Shown here one piece after another: positions 25,961-38,140 of a stretch of DNA of 64,000 nt (the first letter of the stretch is position 1; each line of letters begins with the position of its first letter). The DNA is from Crotophaga sulcirostris (lineage: Eukaryota > Chordata > Aves > Cuculiformes > Crotophagidae): the NCBI GenBank assembly GCA_013397455.1, contig VYZB01000035.1, positions 3,347,283 through 3,411,282 of the forward strand. Direction: 5' to 3'. The notes beneath the pieces were generated by a model. The model was not told the origin of the DNA. It searched no databases and saw only the letters and a program-made list of their open reading frames with translations. A program made the translations under genes and the position numbers.

Positions 25961-27039
25961 CTTGTTTCTAAATTGGAGAGACATGAATTTGATGGAGGGA
26001 CCACTCTGTGGATAAGGAATTGGCTGGATGGTCACACTCAGAGTTGTGGTCAATGGTTCAATGTCCAAGAGGAGGCCAGTTATGAGTGGCATTCTGCACT
26101 GCATTCGTTATTGGGACCGACATTGTTTAACATCTTTGTTGAAGATACAGTGGGATCGAGTGCACCCTCAGCAAGTTTGCTGATGACACCAAGCTGTGCA
26201 GTGTGGTTCACACACTGGATGGAAGGGAAATCATCAAGAGCTTGACAGGCTTGAAAGGTGGGCCTGTGCTAACCTCATGCAATTCAACAAGGCCAGTGCA
26301 AGGTCCTGCACTTGGGTCACGGCAACCCCCAGTATCTATACAAGCTGGGCAGAGAATAGATTGAGAGCAGCCATGCAGAGGACAACTTAGGGGTGCTGGT
26401 AGATAAGAATCTCAACAGGAGCCAGCAATGCGCACTTGCAGCCCAGAAAGCCAATCATATCCTGGGCTGCATCAAAAGAAGCAATGCCAGCAGGCCGAGA
26501 GAGGTTATTCTCCCCTTCTACTCTGCTCTTGCAAGACTCCACCTGGAGTACTGTGTTCATCTCTGGGGCCCTCAACATAAAAAGGATATGGACTAGTTTG
26601 AGGGAGCCTAGAGGAGGGTCACGAAGATGAGAGGGCAGGAGCACCTCCCATACAAGCACAGACTGAGAAAGTAGGGCTTGTTTAACCTACAGAAGACAAG
26701 GTCCCAGGGAGACCTTGCAGCAGCCTTCCAGTACTTAAAGGGAACCTACAGGGAAAATGGGGAGGGACTTTGTCAGGGAGTGCAGTGGTAGGTCAAGGGG
26801 TAATGGTTTTAAGCTGAAAGAGAGGAGATTTAGATTAGACATTAGGAAGAAATGTGGTGAGACACTAGCAGAGGTTGTCCAGAGAAGTCATGGATGTCCC
26901 CTCCCTGGAGATGTTCAAGGCCAGGTCGGCTGGGGTCTTGAGCAGCCTGGGCCGGTGGGAGGTGTCCCTGCCCATGGCACAGAGGCTGGAACAGGATGAT
27001 CTTTAAGGTTCCTTCCAGCCCAAACCACTCCATGATATT
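25961..27039 (+). mobile_element. CR1 LINE nested inside another CR1
   Basis: This plus-strand CR1 is truncated at its 5' end within the RT region (ctaaattggagagacatgaa, then gaccactctgtgg) and ends at ccaaaccactccatgatatt. The hexamer gatatt stands immediately before it (25,955-25,960) and at its end (27,034-27,039). The coding frames are broken. Its orientation is opposite to that of the host CR1. Confidence 0.92.
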
Positions 27040-27105
27040 AAACAGAACTAGCCCAAACACTGACCCCTGGGAAACTCCACTTGTGACCAGCTGCCACTCG
27101 ATTTA
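27040..27105 (-). mobile_element. Remainder of the split CR1
   Basis: After the nested element the minus-strand CR1 continues: aacagaactagcccaaacac, tgacccctgggaaactccac and ttgtgaccagctgcc. This matches 10,280-10,340 of the intact minus-strand CR1 (ctggacccagcactgaaccc, tggggaacaccacttgtgac). The continuity proves that 25,205-25,960 and this piece were once one element. Confidence 0.88.
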
Positions 27106-30100
27106 ACTTAGTATTTGTTGTACCTGTTGTGGTGAACTATGTTTCCTTCAAATGGTTGTAGTACAAAGCAAGTAAAAAACTGCTTTCAAGGTGAAAATTT
27201 AGTACCTCCAGAAATATTAAGTAGTAAATTTGACAAGGCAAATTTAGTAACAAGGTTTCTACTGTCATGACAATCATCTTTATTCCAGTATTAAACTAGA
27301 TATTCTGCATTGAAGTTTTCAAGAAACTAAAGACTCTCACGCTAGTTAACATATTTATTTGATTTCTAAAGTATTTGTTTAAGGAGGTCTTTTTACAAAA
27401 TACTCTTTTCAACACAGTGGATTTACTGGTTTGGCTAGTTCATCCGATTCCAACAGCAAGCTAGAGCGGTATCATAGGTCAAGCATCACATTTCTCAAAT
27501 TACATCAGCTTTAAGTTTTGTACACATTATTGAAACACTAAAGCTTTTCAGGATTCCTGCAACCTTTTCTCCTCTTGCTAGCATCTTGATATACCAAAGA
27601 ATTAAAGGGAAACTTTTTTAAAAAAGTAAAGCTATCAGGAGATGCATTATATCACCTATTATAAATGCATTTTCAAAAGGAAATTACAAAGACACTTTTA
27701 AAACATATCTTGAAAAACTAAATAACAGCTATATCTATTCTGTTAAAAAGCACCAGCCACACGACTGAGTAAGCCCACTAACCATTCAATTAATTTGAAA
27801 GTTTAGGGATAGAGCAGCACAAATTCAGGGCTTATCAGCAGTACTGAGAAAACTAACTTTTTCCAGTCCAATTCATTCTAGCTGCAGTAGCAACGCCAGC
27901 TCCCACTTCCATCCTTCCTCCCCAGCCCCACTGCACAGTAACTCCCATCCTGCTGCTCTATACAGCTCCTGGATGCTCTGTCTAAGTTTCCAGCCTTTAA
28001 CAGCTTCTGCTTAGTTTCAGCCACAAGAACAGAAACAGATGTAAGGATACTGGAAGAATCGAGCCTCACTACTTTGCTTCTGCCTCTCAAAGAACTAAGG
28101 AGTTGCCAGTACAGCAAGGGGCAAGATGCACAGGCTGAGGAGAGCTACAGACCTTGCTTGGTGTCGGCACCCTGAACCATTCAAGTAGATCTCATGGAAA
28201 AGCAGACAAAACAAAGAGCCTCCACCCAGAGAATCTCATCCTTCTGTTTTAGGTTGAGGTTTTGCTGCCCTTATCAATCTACCACCCTACATATCAATTT
28301 TGTGTCAAAAGACAGTTAAGCAAATATGTAACAATCAATTAATCTCTGGTCTATACCTCCTCCTTCCAAAAACATCAAAACTATTACTTTTGCTCCCAAC
28401 ATTAACTCTTCTTAATAGAAAAATAACAGTTGTCCGGCAAACTTTTGCCTAATCATTCCTATCAGTTCTCACAGGGGTTTAATTTAAACAAAGCATTTCA
28501 GTTGAACTTCATTTTTCAGGGGTGAGGGTAGGTAGAAGGAAATCAGGCTAAAACTATTACTGAAACAATAAGAAATGAGTTTGTTTCCAGCTACAGCTAA
28601 ATTACAGTGATTTATTTCACTGGAACCTCCTGAAGTGCCTCAGGAGACATACTTCTGTGTTAAGCTTGCAATTACTCTACAAAGCTATACTATAAATTCT
28701 TTATCCCTTTACAGCTGTCCTTCTGTTTACAGCTACACTTAACTGAAATGCTGGCATCAGCTACCTGTGTTTCACACAGACTCAGGCAATATAAATTTTA
28801 AATGCAGATGTCATACAGCAGTTCTCTCCCTTCAATACTGTTTTTGGTATCTGCAGTATCTGAAACTTGTCAGAACTTCTCAGCCATAGGCTCATTCTTA
28901 AGTCTTTAAAAACTATTCTCCACAATATGTTAGTCATTAAGTGCTTTGCAGTTTAGTCAGAATTATGCCATAGGCATAACGTATTTTCAATAGTAATTGC
29001 AAAGAGTTATTTTTGTATCTTAAAGAAAGAAGCATTGTTACTTTCATTCAGGAATACCAGACAGGTGTATGATTGCACTGGGAGGTAAGAGAGCACCATT
29101 TTCTAAACTATGATATCCATCCAGTTAAATCTTATACCATTTGATACCCCTAAAAAAGTTGACAATGCTCATTCAACCTTTCATTGCAGTGCATATCAAG
29201 TGTGTTCATTCCTAATCAAGTTAAATTTTAACATATTAAATGAAACACAGTCCCATACATGGAAGAAGGATGTCAGGTACTATCTAGTAAGATCACAGTA
29301 ACTCATTAGAATTCAGGTTTAAGATGCATTTCCCCAGCTGATGTCTAAAATGTACTAAACAAGGTATGTGAAATAGGGAAGTCACCTAAACAGCTAACTG
29401 TAATTAAGAAGTGACAGTATCTCTGTCTTCGTAGGATATGTGAAGAAAGTTGAAGCAGCAGTCTTACGTGGTAAAGCAAGGGAGGGAATACAGGGAAAGT
29501 AAGTACAGTTGAAGGTTCCTAAATGAGAACTGCTGCCAAAGGAATTAAATAATCAAACCTTTGTTTTTGTGCTTTAAAAAGACAGAGACTTCAGCAAAAT
29601 CAACAGTAAACCTTTTCTGTTAATTAATATCAACTTAATGAATTAATCATATGATATGGTTAAGGCAAGTAGTAATTTTTTTTGTCTTATCTATGGTTTA
29701 TCTTTTCTGAAATACCAAGCCTTCAGAAATGAGATTTAGGACCCTTGACTCGAGATATTTAGTTGCAAAATCAGGTTTTACAAGCTGTGCTACCAGCTTT
29801 GGAAATTCACTGTTTGAATCTCTGTACAGTAGTCTAGTCTTATGAATAGCTTCAAGAAGCAGCATGGACACATTAGTGATGCTATAAACTCAATTCTCAG
29901 ACTTCACACTAGATAAACAACCCTCTTATCCTCATGACTAAGTTGTGTTCAATACCTTGATTCTATCAGATACCAAACACTTCATATGCAGTAGATATAA
30001 TTGCAACTATGGAAGACTCTACACTTATTTCAACAGTACTTTTACTGGCAGAACTTCAGTGCTCCCCTGACAAAAACCAAATACATTGTGTTAATCCAAT

Positions 30101-31091
30101 TCCTTTGGATTATGAAGAGTAGCTTCTGTATGCTCAGTAACCAAAGTTTTTACTCGTTGTAGTTTCAGCTTTGTTTGTGGCAGACTTAAAAAGCTATGTT
30201 TGAGATCAAACCACAGAGTAACAGATAAGTGATAAATCGAGATAAGAGCACCAACAATTTGTTATTGTCAAACATTTGAAACAAATATGCAGATAGGGAA
30301 TTTACATGCCACAAACACCACAACACATAGCTTACATGAAGTTAAAGAGAATGTCAGTAGATAAGTTTCCATTTTATGGCAAGATGCTATTCAAAACCTA
30401 AACACCTCCTTAGTATTTGACAAAGTTGACTAGCTTTAAAAAAAATAAAAACAAAAAAGTATAATTGCCCCATAAAAGCCATTTACAGTCAAAACAAGTT
30501 ATTCCAAATAGTGCTTACACATTTCTCTCGAGTACCCCAAAGAATTAACTTTAATATTAAAGAAATATACTAGATTTTAAAATGTAAGTTTTAAACACAA
30601 AATTTGCTTGAAGACATAAGTTGCAAAGATATGTGATTCCATGATTTGGTAATCTACATATTCATCCCACAGAATAATGATATTTGTGTGAAGTGTATTT
30701 GAAGATGGAACGTTCCATAAAATTTTAGAACTTTATTCTATTTAAATGATTCAGAAAAACAAGTTTACATAAGAATACTCAAATTATTTTAATATAATAC
30801 CTCAGCTACCTTATTAAGCCTCATTAAACAGTTATTTTAACAATTTGGAGTTTCTAAAAAAAACAAAACCCATGCATAACAAAGGTACTAAACTCTTCTG
30901 GAAAACGAAAGGATGCTGGACACTCAGCCCTTCCCTCAGAATCTTCCCCCTAGAAGTGCACCTACTCTCATCATTTGCCTCCCTTCACACTTCAGAAGTT
31001 TTAGCTTAGATATTTTAAATGAAGCATTTTAATAGCATGGTCATCACTATCAAATAAAGTTCTAACAGAAAATAACTGTGCTCAACTACTT
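27106..31091. other. No gene or repeat recognised
   Basis: AT-rich sequence. A 79-codon minus-strand frame at 27,878-28,117 is somewhat GC-richer than its surroundings but has no recognisable domain or splice borders. Nothing else is supported. Confidence 0.5.
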
Positions 31092-31439
31092 TTGCCCCTG
31101 TTCTTGCGTAAATGGGGAAGCCACTGTCTCATCAAATGGTACGATTATCATCACAGAATCTATCACTCACTGAGGACTAAAGTTCACAACACTGTTTGGC
31201 CCCAGAGCAATTTTACAAAAGATTTAGCCATACACTTAAAAACTGGAAATATCAACTTTGCATTTGACAAGCCAGAAAAAACTGTGTACCAGATTTCTGG
31301 AATGCCTGTGTGGGCAATGCCATTTGTAATTCTGGGGGCTGGTGCACTCAAACAATGGTTTACAGAAGATCTTTCAGACACAATTAGATTGCAGACCATT
31401 GGTTCCATCACAACAAACCTAGAATGTCCTCAAATTTAG
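31092..31439 (+). other. Unexplained open frame, both strands open
   Basis: A 115-codon plus-strand frame with a balanced composition (for example NINFAFDKPEKTVYQI, then GMPVWAMPFVILGAG) overlaps a 75-codon minus-strand frame at 31,184-31,411 (containing SAPAPRITNGIAHTGIPEIW). I recognise neither. It could be an old transposon or ERV remnant, or chance. There is no promoter, and the plus frame has no obvious splice sites. Confidence 0.15.
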
Positions 31440-31584
31440 AATATTTATATGATATTTAATGAGGATGCAGAGACAGTTACTACCAGCATGACCTTCATAT
31501 TGACTTCTCCAGTTATTCCTTATCCTCTCTCTCTTTCAGCAGTGCATTAGGGAAGGAAAAGGAGCCAAGGAGACCAAATAGTAC

Positions 31585-31685
31585 CCATCCCCAAGGAGCT
31601 TTGTCCCCCATTGCAGGCACTGGGATTTGTAATCAAAACTGTCTGGGACAGAATTGCTGCTAGTGTTGCCTGCAATGCTGGCAGG
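31585..31685 (-). CDS. Candidate internal exon (weak)
   Basis: On the minus strand the acceptor tttgtaattctaacag precedes 101 bases, open in phase 2 to 1, reading LPALQATLAAILSQTVLITN and further to SSLGM. The donor is gatgg|gtacta, which is weak. Two other frames are also partly open, so the frame is chosen for agreement with the candidate at 32,669-32,693. The protein is not recognised. Confidence 0.2.
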
Positions 31686-32668
31686 CTGTTAGAATTACAA
31701 AGAGAAAAGTATGTGCCAAAATATGTACTCTTGCTTGCCAAGCATATAATCCTGGTGCATACTTCCTGATAGGAAAAGGATTTAATAAATATGAGACAAT
31801 TTCCTTTTCCCTTTGGTTGGAAACTATCTTCTTTCCCACGTGCTTAAGGTCAGAGAAAAATTAACAGCACAGCTTCACATTTAAAAAAAGTTCAGTTAAT
31901 TCTGTCTGGAATACTCAGCTTCATTTGATCAAGCATGTTACATATTTTCTTAACAACTCAGATGACAACAATCAGTACAAGTTTTGGAATCTAACAGAGA
32001 TTCTCTGTCTCCCATTACTCATGAAACACTTCAAAACATGTTGGAGGGTTAGATTTATTTGGTGAATATGGTCCTAGTTGTTGCCAGGCCCATTCTGCTG
32101 TGTGGTCTACTAATAGATCCTCTCCTGGTCTGAATCAGCAAAGGAATACCTGTGAAAAGCTATTTTGCCATTGAATCATGGCATGACCTTGGTTAAAATC
32201 AGGAAAAAGGAAGTTTGCTACAAACTTTCCATTGCCAGCTTTTAATTAGGCAAAACAGGATACATATAAGTGGATGGATAGATTTTGACAAACCAAGACT
32301 AGGATTTCAGAAAGTCCTCATTAAAGAAAAACTAAAGATAGTTAACAGTAAATTCAAAATGTCTCATTGAAGAACAAATGTGAAGGAGGGATTAATAACT
32401 ATGTTAAAACTCTGCTTCAAAAATAATCTTAACACATTTATGAAAATTCTTACTTTCATAATAAGGCTTCCAAAGAAGTATCAGTTGTCATTTAAGTCTA
32501 TCAGAAAAGATTTGTCCAGGTAGTGAAAGATGCCCAGCAAATGATTAAATTGTTACTAAGGTAACAATCATGACTATTTTTCCTAACTTGCAACATCCTT
32601 CTGCTAGTTAACATTTTTTCCTTTTTGTAAAAAAAAAAAAAAAGGAGGAAATAAGACCTTTTACTCAC

Positions 32669-32693
32669 AACAAGCTGTAAGAGATTTCAGTTG
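32669..32693 (-). CDS. Candidate micro-exon (weak)
   Basis: On the minus strand, gaatatattttatttag precedes 25 bases reading TEISYSL and the donor gtgagtaa follows. Its phases (1 to 2) fit the candidates on both sides. A 25-base exon is easily produced by chance, so confidence is low. Confidence 0.12.
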
Positions 32694-32852
32694 CTAAATA
32701 AAATATATTCAGCTGAGTGAACTTAAAAGCTTACAGAGGATATAGCAAAGTAGCTGACATGATTTTTGGAACAAAAGTCAACACCAAAGTGAGTTGTATA
32801 ACAGCAAGATTTTCCTGACAGCAAAAGGCGGTCTCCAAATACTCAGTTTTAC

Positions 32853-32893
32853 CAGAGCCATTCTTTATTTTCAGTTCTTTACCGCAAATGATT
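32853..32893 (-). CDS. Candidate short exon (weak)
   Basis: On the minus strand, tttgcctgctttctgcttcaag precedes 41 bases reading IICGKELKIKNGS, with the donor ctctg|gtaaaac. Phase 2 to 1. Without the donor the frame stays open to about 32,731. Not recognised. Confidence 0.15.
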
Positions 32894-33208
32894 CTTGAAG
32901 CAGAAAGCAGGCAAAAGGATAAAGGATTTTGGAGGAGAAAAAGCCTGCTAAAGTAAATCAATTCTCAACTGAAATTGGAAACACTGTCTGCCAGTTGTAA
33001 GATTTCCATAACTGTGTAAGTAACTACTGTGCCTCACATACAGAGCTTAAGCCCCATCTGACCTCTCCTCAAGACATATCTGTACAAGGAAATAATGGTC
33101 AAAATGAAACAAAGCAGAATAAATCTCTTGCCTTTGCTTAGAAGCTAAATCAAGTAACATTTTATATTTAACCATTAGTTTACAAATAAAAAGCTAGGCA
33201 AACATTTT

Positions 33209-33239
33209 ATGTATGTATGTACCTACATACACATACACA
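33209..33239. repeat. Self-complementary microsatellite
   Basis: A (TATG)n-like tract faces a CATA-rich tract (tatgtatgtatgtac, then ctacatacacataca). The two halves are nearly reverse complements and could fold as a short hairpin. Confidence 0.6.
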
Positions 33240-33300
33240 GTTAAAAGTAAAACTTATTCTCTTTATTGATCATCATCCTCTCCTACTCTATTACTACCAC

Positions 33301-33360
33301 CTGAAACACCTTATATAAGCCTGGGAGTTGGTCTTCAGAACCAAACACAAGGTCTACGTT
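33301..33360 (-). CDS. Candidate short exon (weak)
   Basis: On the minus strand, accttggcacttcttataag precedes 60 open bases in phase 0 to 0 (NVDLVFGSEDQLPGLYKVFQ), followed by cag|gtggta. The composition is protein-like, but the exon is short and the family unknown. An alternative donor (aag|gtgttt) lies 9 bases upstream. Confidence 0.18.
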
Positions 33361-33539
33361 CTTATAAGAAGTGCCAAGGTAATCATTGGCAGAGTGTACA
33401 CAGACCATACATGACAGAATTACAAGACAAACTAGTAGGACCCTCTCCTATATATGAGAGATGCCTATGGATTCACGGGACACTTGTAGGGCACTTAATG
33501 GTTTGCAGGTTCATCCAGTCTTAAGGGTCCTTTGTACAA

Positions 33540-33984
33540 GACAGTTTGAGAACATACTGGAACAAGTCCAGCAAAGATGGTCGAAGTCTTCCAGTACCTC
33601 CCATATGAGGGGAGGCCAAGAAAGCTGGGATTGTTTAGCCTGGGAAAGAGAAGGCCTGGGGTCAGGGGAACCTTATATAAATACCTGATGGGGGGTAGTA
33701 AAGAAAACAGCCAGGCTCTGCACTGTGGTACCTAGTGAATTCACGAGGCAATGGGGACAAATCAAAATACAGGAAATTCTACTTAAGCACGGGGGGAATA
33801 ATATCTTTTTTTCCTGAGGGTCAAACACAAACTGGTTGCCCAAAGAAGTTACAGAGTCTCCCATTCTTCGAAGTATTAGAAACTGACTTGACCAAGTTCT
33901 GTGATGCTGCATGAAGAGGGAAGAGGGGTTGGACTAGGCATTCTCCAAACATCTCTTCCAACCTCAACATATAGTCTATAACTC
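33540..33984 (+). mobile_element. Old diverged CR1 fragment
   Basis: CR1 landmarks appear in order: gagaacatactggaacaagt then ccagcaaagatgg, ctgggattgtttagcctggg, aaactggttgcccaaagaag, gaggggttggactaggc and catctcttccaacctcaaca. It is strongly diverged, and the left border is approximate. Confidence 0.85.
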
Positions 33985-35562
33985 TTGGCACAAATAAGCC
34001 TCAGCAATTCCATAACTCCTGGCACAAATAAAATGACTAATCATGTTCTCCAAAGGAAGCAAGAAAAAATAAAGGTAAGACAAGAATGTCTTCATGTTCT
34101 CCTATGACAGATGCCAAGTACTTCACAAAAATAAAATCGCTAATAATGGTCTCTCCCAAACTGAGACCAAAGATACCATCTATCAGCAGATGTGTTAGGA
34201 CTAGGATGACAAAGACCATCTTGAATTTCAACAAGAACACTGTTTTAAACATTGCAATTGTTAGGCTGGATTTCTACAGAACTAAGACCAGTGCAATCAT
34301 ACTCCCTGTGCATCTCTTTGTTATCCTTCTCTAGTAATGGTTCAGTTCAATAGTCAATTTTAACTGAATTTAACAGTGGTCCAGAGGTCTCAATAATACT
34401 TCATTTCTACATAACTCAAAACCAGTTTGGCAGGAAAGAAATCCAAGTTGTGAAGAGTGTCTAGCATGAACCCCTAACTAACCCATTCTACTTGGCTTAC
34501 TAGCTTTACAGCCAGCACTTACCAGCCAGCCAAAACACAAAAAAAAAAATATTTGTACAGTTCTGCATTAAGTATAGAAGGTAATGAAAGAACAAAAGTA
34601 AAAAAAAAAGGAAAAAATGGAAGAAAAAAGGGAAGTAGTACTGATAGCACAGCAATATTTGTTTGTGGCAGGTAGAAAACTGACATTTTGTTATAAAGGA
34701 AAGCAAGACAAAGTTAAAGGAAAACCACAATTCATGAGTTTTTCCACTAGAACTTAGCTTTAAGTATTTAAAGTCCTAATACTTTCAGGTAAACTTGAAA
34801 TTAATTCTGAGGAGGATTACAAGGTCAGCAGCATATTTCTCACCACTAGCTAAGAGAGGCTAGTATTTCTGTATTTGCATATTACTACTTTCAACTATTA
34901 CTGAATATTGTAAAGTGTACCATCAGAGCATGAAGGGAAGTAAAAGGAGAAAGAACGAGTGGAGCAACACTTCAAATACACGAAAAACTGATTATTACCA
35001 AAAAATTCTACTTCTTGAGTACTGCTTTTACGACACTACTAGTACATTCATTAGAAAGTTTTTTGAAAGAAGCTAGCAGAAGCAAATCCAGCAATGTAAA
35101 CCAATTTCAGCTAATATTAGATAGAGATCCCATCTAAATCCAGTTTATTCAACCTACAGGACTAACTGAGTTTTGCATTCTGAGTTTCTTCCCTCTTCCC
35201 CATCCACCACCATTACACTCAAGACTACAAACCAATGTGTGCCTTTAATCCAAAGAATCTGCACTCAGAAACACACAGCCAGTCATCTGATCATAAAAGC
35301 ACAGATAGCATGGTCAAGTTCTGCTTGTTGCAGGTATTTGATAATTCAGAGATGATGACAAATGACAAATGGTCTCCTGAACTCCTAGTTTGATAATTCT
35401 AGTCAGGTATTCATGACTGTTTTGCAAGTATTCAAACTGATAATCAGTGGGAACTATCTTAATGTACCTCAACTCTAGCAGCTGACAAATCTGAGAAAAC
35501 AGAACTTCAGACAGTCATCCGGGAATTTTGGCAGCAGCAATTCCTCAGACTACAAATAACTC
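33985..35562. other. No gene recognised
   Basis: AT-rich sequence with A-runs at 34,540-34,630. A plus/minus pair of open frames at 34,037-34,334 (71 and 82 codons) is unexplained and carries no motif I know. Confidence 0.45.
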
Positions 35563-35820
35563 GTGGCATCATTTCTCTACCCTTGCCACAAGGGCATAGA
35601 ATTTGTTGCAGTTGACTTTACTGGACATGGTGACCTCTTAAATTGGAAGCAGAGAGCACAACTACAGTATATGGAAACAATTGTTTATCTTGAATCCAAA
35701 GGTTACCTTTACTCACATCTGGGCAGTCTATCTATTTCCAATCGGAGCATTAATGGACAGTTTCAAAGCTGCAATGATAGTTTAGACAAAGACACATCTT
35801 CACATACAGAAAATATATAA
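35563..35820 (+). other. Open frame with hydrolase-like string
   Basis: An 85-codon plus-strand frame contains KGIEFVAVDFTGHG. This resembles the strand and turn ending in D-x-x-GHG seen in many alpha/beta hydrolases. The residues that follow (DLLNWKQRAQLQYMETI) do not look like the family, and no nucleophile motif (GxSxG) follows. It may be chance or a remnant of a pseudogene exon. Confidence 0.12.
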
Positions 35821-36446
35821 AGCACTTTGGTCTCATCCAGGGAAACAACTATACGAGCTTCCATATATTTTTCTTTTGAAGAACACACCAAGTTCAGTAG
35901 GCTATGTTAGAGGTATCTATCAAAATAGATCAGAGAAAATCATTTGCAGCCTCTGCAGAGCTTAAGCTGCTTATTTAAGTTTCTTCACTTGGAAGAAAAT
36001 AAAACAAAAGTATAAATCAAGTTACAATACTCTTGAGACTACGAGGAAAAGTGAAGGGTCTCTGGCATCTTATTACAAGAACTCAGCAGATCCAATTTAG
36101 AACTCTCATAATGGCATCTCAACCTTTTCAGAAAGGTCAGGAGATACCTCATATTAATAACTCCAGTCTCCTAACGCTTATCTAAGCTACAGGACAACAC
36201 AAATACAATAGTCATAAGACGACCAAAAAAAAAAAAACTTCAGAAAATATTCAGAAATCTCTTAATGCAATCTTCACATTTCAGGGGTAAAAAAAAATAA
36301 TCACAATTTTCACCAAAATAAATCTCTCCCAAAAAAGTATTTTCTCCCTGTCTATCAACTGATATTTCAACCACCACTCTTGTGTGAGCTGCTGGTAATG
36401 AATTTCAAAAGTCACTATAACTAACCATTTTGATGCAACAACTTAC

Positions 36447-36497
36447 CAACTGAGAAGTCACATAGTTTAAAAATATATTACTGTAGGCAATGACAAT
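36447..36497 (-). CDS. Candidate short exon (weak)
   Basis: On the minus strand, gcagaactgatatcttatag precedes 51 bases reading IVIAYSNIFLNYVTSQL in phase 0 to 0, followed by the strong donor cagttg|gtaagttg. A second possible acceptor (attgcctacag) would trim it to 34 bases in the same frame. Not recognised. Confidence 0.2.
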
Positions 36498-37571
36498 CTA
36501 TAAGATATCAGTTCTGCTAATTAATATTTTTGTATTTCTTATACATACTTTACATCAAATGCAACAACAGCCACTGAAGGTATTTTAGAAATATTCTAGC
36601 TGTATAGACCAAGTTAAATGTTTAATTCAAAATTGCCTGCATCAGAGGAAATAAAACCATCCACAGGAAACAAAGCAGTATCTTACTGATCACACGCAGC
36701 TATGCTGACTCAAGTGTCTTGTGAGCACAAAACCACAATAATGCAAGTCATTGCATGACAGACTGCAAGTCTCTACATTTCTCACTTTTTCTACTTTAAG
36801 CTATTCAAGAACTAGCTGCTAGTTAGGCCTTTGAGAATCATTACTTGCACTATGATGTTAAAGAAAGTCACAAAGCACACTAGCTGTAAGAAGGAAACTA
36901 GAAGCATTTACTTATGAGGTGGAGTAAGTAAAGCTTATCCTAACGGGGTGCAACAGGCTGCAGAACAAAAAACAGATGACTTTTGAGCAAAAACCCCAAT
37001 GAAACAGAAAAACAAAGTTATGCAACTTCAGATTCCTCCTCTTCTTATTTCTCACTCCAGAAGTTACACCCTCTTCAGCACAGTAATCAGAAATGGAAAG
37101 CTAGTGAAAGTCAAATCCCAGTAGTTTGTACCTATGCTCTCCACATGCATTAGTGACTTTTCTCTTGCTACCACTTCTCCCTGTGCTGCAGCAAGCTAAG
37201 AATTTAATATTTGATCTTTCCACTCAGTTCCTCAAAAATTCTACAATAAAATTTGCAAGCATGCTTTCAAGAACAGCAGCAAAATAAAACATACAAACAA
37301 TTCTAACAATCCAATCAGTGGATCAAACTGGAAAACTGAATATAGTACAGATGCTCTTGGCTGAAAAGCACCAAATTGCTGGCAAAACTCCTGCCGAATA
37401 TTTTAGCCCTTTGCAGAATCTTCAGCCCTTCAGGATATCAGAGATAATTTTGTCATCTGAAAGATTGCATGCCCTTGAGAAGTAAGTGTAGCCTATGGCA
37501 GTGCTGTTCAAGCATAGAGACAAGCCAGTAAATGGAAAGGTTTTCATGCAGAGGAATATATGCCTCAAAAG

Positions 37572-37660
37572 ATGATGGGTTGGTGTTAGTGTTGGCTTAT
37601 AGGTTGGACTTGATGATCTCAGAGGTCCTTTCCAATTCCGTGTTACAGTGTGTGTGATAC
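37572..37660 (+). mobile_element. CR1 3'-tail remnant
   Basis: The run gatgggttggtgttagtgtt, then taggttggacttgatgatct and aggtcctttccaattccg is a CR1 end. The minus-strand CR1 at 45,309-45,482 has the reverse complement of the same tail (accaacaccaactcatcatc), so both come from one subfamily. Confidence 0.85.
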
Positions 37661-38000
37661 TGAAAAAAAGATAGCAAGGTATCTCCCTTAGTCTAGCAGG
37701 GTAAGCTAAGCAACAAATATTTGAAAACAAAAGGTTATAAACACTGCATGGGAGTATATTCAGCTTAGTTTGATTTTGCAGAAGAGTCTTTTTATTGTAA
37801 TCATGTTGATGTAAGGTCTACATTAGATAATCTCATTTGCAGCAATTATTATGTTCCTTACTTTTAAAGAAAGAATTCTAAGGTGGCTACTTCAATTTCC
37901 GCTAAAGCTCTGAATCCCATCAGTTTCATACAAAGCAACAAGAAGCCTTCCATACTGAAGTAGCATAGCATTTCCAAGTCCCACCTATGGATTGAGTAAC

Positions 38001-38140
38001 CTTTTACTGCCCACAGCAGAAACAATACGTTTTGCACACCTTCGCAGTGTATCACCGTCAGACCACTTTCTAATCATTTCAAACATATCTTTAACAATGA
38101 TTGGCAGAGCAAAAGCCATCTTCAGTTCTTCAGTAATAGA
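38001..38140 (-). CDS. Best internal coding-exon candidate
   Basis: On the minus strand, after cattactgtttacaaag, there are 46 open codons in a composition unlike the surrounding DNA: SITEELKMAFALPIIVKDMF, then EMIRKWSDGDTLRRCAKR and IVSAVGS. D, E, K, R, W and G are frequent, and several CpG dinucleotides are retained. The frame stops 18 bases beyond the donor assumed here (aaaag|gttact); another donor (ggca|gtaaaa) is possible. Both donors are weak. The start phase (0) agrees with the candidate at 38,783-38,802. The fold and family are not recognised. Confidence 0.35.

Noticed and set aside
25274..26659. Many 60-130-codon frames on both strands
   Set aside because: All are fragments or antisense shadows of the two nested CR1 elements.
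34037..34334. Overlapping open frames on both strands near 34.1-34.3 kb
   Set aside because: No motif, no good splice borders, and hydrophobic composition expected of AT-rich DNA.
35711..35759. Minus-strand segment between attgcag and gat|gtgagtaa
   Set aside because: All three frames contain a stop, so it cannot be an internal coding exon; could only be non-coding.
36690..36760. Strong donor gatca|gtaagata on the minus strand
   Set aside because: Upstream frames are closed within about 25 bases and no convincing acceptor fits.
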